6,775 bases of DNA. Origin: Bacteroidota bacterium (GTDB lineage: Bacteria; Bacteroidota; Bacteroidia; Flavobacteriales; Flavobacteriaceae). The notes under the pieces were generated by a model. That model had not been told where the DNA came from and did not search any database. It saw only the letters and a list, made by a program, of their open reading frames with translations. Position numbers and translations under genes: made by a program. Positions 5,243-6,775 of the stretch are shown piece after piece (positions within the stretch are counted from its first letter, which is position 1; every line of letters begins with the position of its first letter). The DNA lies in the NCBI GenBank assembly GCA_024280815.1, contig JAJRPL010000193.1, positions 1-6,775 on the forward strand, in the 5' to 3' direction.

Positions 5243-6775
5243 TCATAAGGATTGCATAGTTACCAACTTAAAATAATCGCCTTTTTTTGCTAGTAATTCT
5301 TCGTGTTTACCTTGTTCTACTATTTTCCCTTTTTTCATCACCACAATAGTATCAGCCTTTTGTATGGTAGATAGGCGATGGGCAATAACCAATGAAGTTC
5401 TGTTTTCCATTAATTGTTCTAGTGCATTTTGCACCAATTGCTCTGATTCGGTATCTAAAGCAGAAGTTGCTTCATCTAAAATAAGAATGGGAGGGTTCTT
5501 TAAAACGGCTCTCGCAATACTTAAACGTTGTTTTTGACCACCTGAAAGTTTATTACCACTATCACCAATATTTGTTTGATAGCCTTTCGGTAATTCAGAA
5601 ATAAATTCGTGAGCATTGGCAATTTTTGCTGCATTGATAATATCTTTTTCACTAACATTTTTACCAAAAGCAATATTGTTAGCTATCGTATCATGAAACA
5701 AGATGGCATCTTGTGTTACCAGCCCCATTTGTTCTCTTAATGACTTTTTTGTCAAGTTTTTAATATCAATTCCGTCAATAATAATTTTTCCGTTATTGAC
5801 ATCATAAAAGCGTGTAATTAAATTAGCTAGGGTTGATTTTCCACTACCAGATTGTCCGACTAAGGCTACAGTTTTTCCTTTAGGAATCGTTAATGAGAAG
5901 TCTTTTAAAACATAATCATCTTCATACTTAAATGAAATATTGTCAAATACAATTTCACTGTCAAAGCTGTTTTTTACCTGTGCATTTTTTTTGTCTTTTA
6001 GCGGATTTTCAGTTTCGATAATTTCTAATACTCTTTCTGCAGCAGCATTCCCTTTTTTAATGCTATAACTAGCTTTAGAAATTGCTTTTGCAGGTGTTAA
6101 AATATTATATGCCAATCCCATATATGCAATAAATGAACTACCTTTAAGAGTTTCTTCAGAAAGTACCATTGAGCCACCATACCATAATAGTACAGCAATG
6201 ACAGCAATGCCTAAAAATTCACTGGTAGGTTTTGCTAAATTGGTTCTATTTAATAAACTGTTTGAATATTTATTAAAACGCGAAGTCGATTCTTGAAAAT
6301 TTTGATTGAATTTATCCTCTGCATTAAAACCCTTAATAATACGTAAACCACCCAATGTTTCTTCAATAAGTGATAAAAAATAACCTTGTTCTTTTTGAAC
6401 TCTGTCTGATCTCTTTTTTAGACTTTTTCCTATTAATGAAATGATAAATCCGGAAGCAGGAATAAAAATAAATACAAATAAAGTAAGCTTTACACTAATC
6501 ATTAGCATAAATATAATGGTAAAGATGATGGTTAAAGGTTCTCTAAATAGTAATTCTAACACAGATAAAAATGAATGTTGAATTTCTAATACATCAGTAC
6601 CAATTCTAGCCATAATATCTCCTTTTCTTTTTTCAGAAAAGTAGGCGAGGGGTAAGCTTATCGTTTTTTTATACAATTCATTTCTGATGTCTTTAAGTAC
6701 ACCATTACGTAAAAATGTAATAAAATACATGGCTAGGTAATTGAAAATGTTTTTAAAGAAAAATAAAAATATAAC
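5243..6775 (-). CDS. ABC exporter, fused membrane and ATPase domains (5' end outside window)
   Basis: This is a half-size exporter of the MsbA/lipid-drug type: a membrane domain followed by an ATPase domain, working as a dimer in the inner membrane. The frame is open to the right edge with no stop, giving 510 visible residues. Family members have about 580-610, so roughly the first 80, including the first membrane helix, are missing. The segment before Met(6730), IFLFFFKNIFNYLAMYFITF, is a normal second helix, so that Met is internal. LPLAYFSEKRKGDIMARIGTD is the conserved coupling region. The ATPase domain is complete: Walker A GQSGSGKST (5831-5857), Q-loop VTQDAILFHDTIANN, signature LSGGQKQR (LSGGQ at 5534-5548), Walker B ILILDEATSALD (5453-5488) and H-loop IAHRLSTI. 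The substrate is unknown; lipid A-core flipping by an MsbA orthologue is one option, but paralogues are common, so no symbol is given. Confidence 0.93.
   Translation of the reverse strand, partial: VIFLFFFKNIFNYLAMYFITFLRNGVLKDIRNELYKKTISLPLAYFSEKRKGDIMARIGTDVLEIQHSFLSVLELLFREPLTIIFTIIFMLMISVKLTLFVFIFIPASGFIISLIGKSLKKRSDRVQKEQGYFLSLIEETLGGLRIIKGFNAEDKFNQNFQESTSRFNKYSNSLLNRTNLAKPTSEFLGIAVIAVLLWYGGSMVLSEETLKGSSFIAYMGLAYNILTPAKAISKASYSIKKGNAAAERVLEIIETENPLKDKKNAQVKNSFDSEIVFDNISFKYEDDYVLKDFSLTIPKGKTVALVGQSGSGKSTLANLITRFYDVNNGKIIIDGIDIKNLTKKSLREQMGLVTQDAILFHDTIANNIAFGKNVSEKDIINAAKIANAHEFISELPKGYQTNIGDSGNKLSGGQKQRLSIARAVLKNPPILILDEATSALDTESEQLVQNALEQLMENRTSLVIAHRLSTIQKADTIVVMKKGKIVEQGKHEELLAKKGDYFKLVTMQSL

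Noticed and set aside
6728..6730. Met at 6730 as the true start of the ABC exporter
   Set aside because: The frame continues upstream through a good membrane helix to the window edge, and the protein would be about 100 residues short with its first two helices lost.
1..6775. A new defence, mobile or biosynthetic system
   Set aside because: No nuclease, transposase, integrase, CRISPR repeat, tRNA or biosynthetic core enzyme is visible; the intact genes belong to common families and share no clear function.

Overview
The window is AT-rich DNA that looks like the chromosome of a member of the Bacteroidota, most likely a marine or host-associated Flavobacteriaceae. The evidence is strong A/T bias in codon use, weak or absent Shine-Dalgarno sites, a TAnnTTTG-type -7 box near the left edge, and an intergenic repeat that begins TGTCATTCAGAGGGAGGAAC on the minus strand, a type I remember from flavobacterial genomes. 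The family calls come from motifs read by eye; no database search was run.

Layout from left to right. Positions 1-41 hold a candidate minus-strand promoter pointing out of the window. Positions 42-533 (minus) encode a small lipoprotein of unknown function. Positions 590-960 (minus) hold no intact gene, but two open stretches in different frames join into a protein-like fragment. I interpret this as the decayed remains of a CASTOR/POLLUX-type ion channel regulatory domain. Positions 983-2951 (plus) encode an LTA synthase/alkaline phosphatase-superfamily membrane enzyme. It is split in two by a +1 frameshift at a run of nine T (2092-2100), and removing one T restores a 655-residue protein with all expected active-site motifs. 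Positions 2990-6775 form a minus-strand block in transcription order: a 5'-truncated lipid-type ABC exporter, a flavobacterial intergenic repeat, an NfsB-like nitroreductase, and aminoacyl-histidine dipeptidase (pepD). The last two are 11 bases apart and probably co-transcribed.

The genes do not form an evident pathway. The dipeptidase, nitroreductase and ABC exporter are housekeeping or general-metabolism genes. The points of interest are the poly-T frameshift, which could be a mutation, an assembly error, phase variation or transcriptional slippage; the gene remnant beside it; and a repeat-derived hairpin that appears to have added extra in-frame codons in front of the normal nitroreductase start. 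I see no evidence for a new defence, mobile or biosynthetic system.
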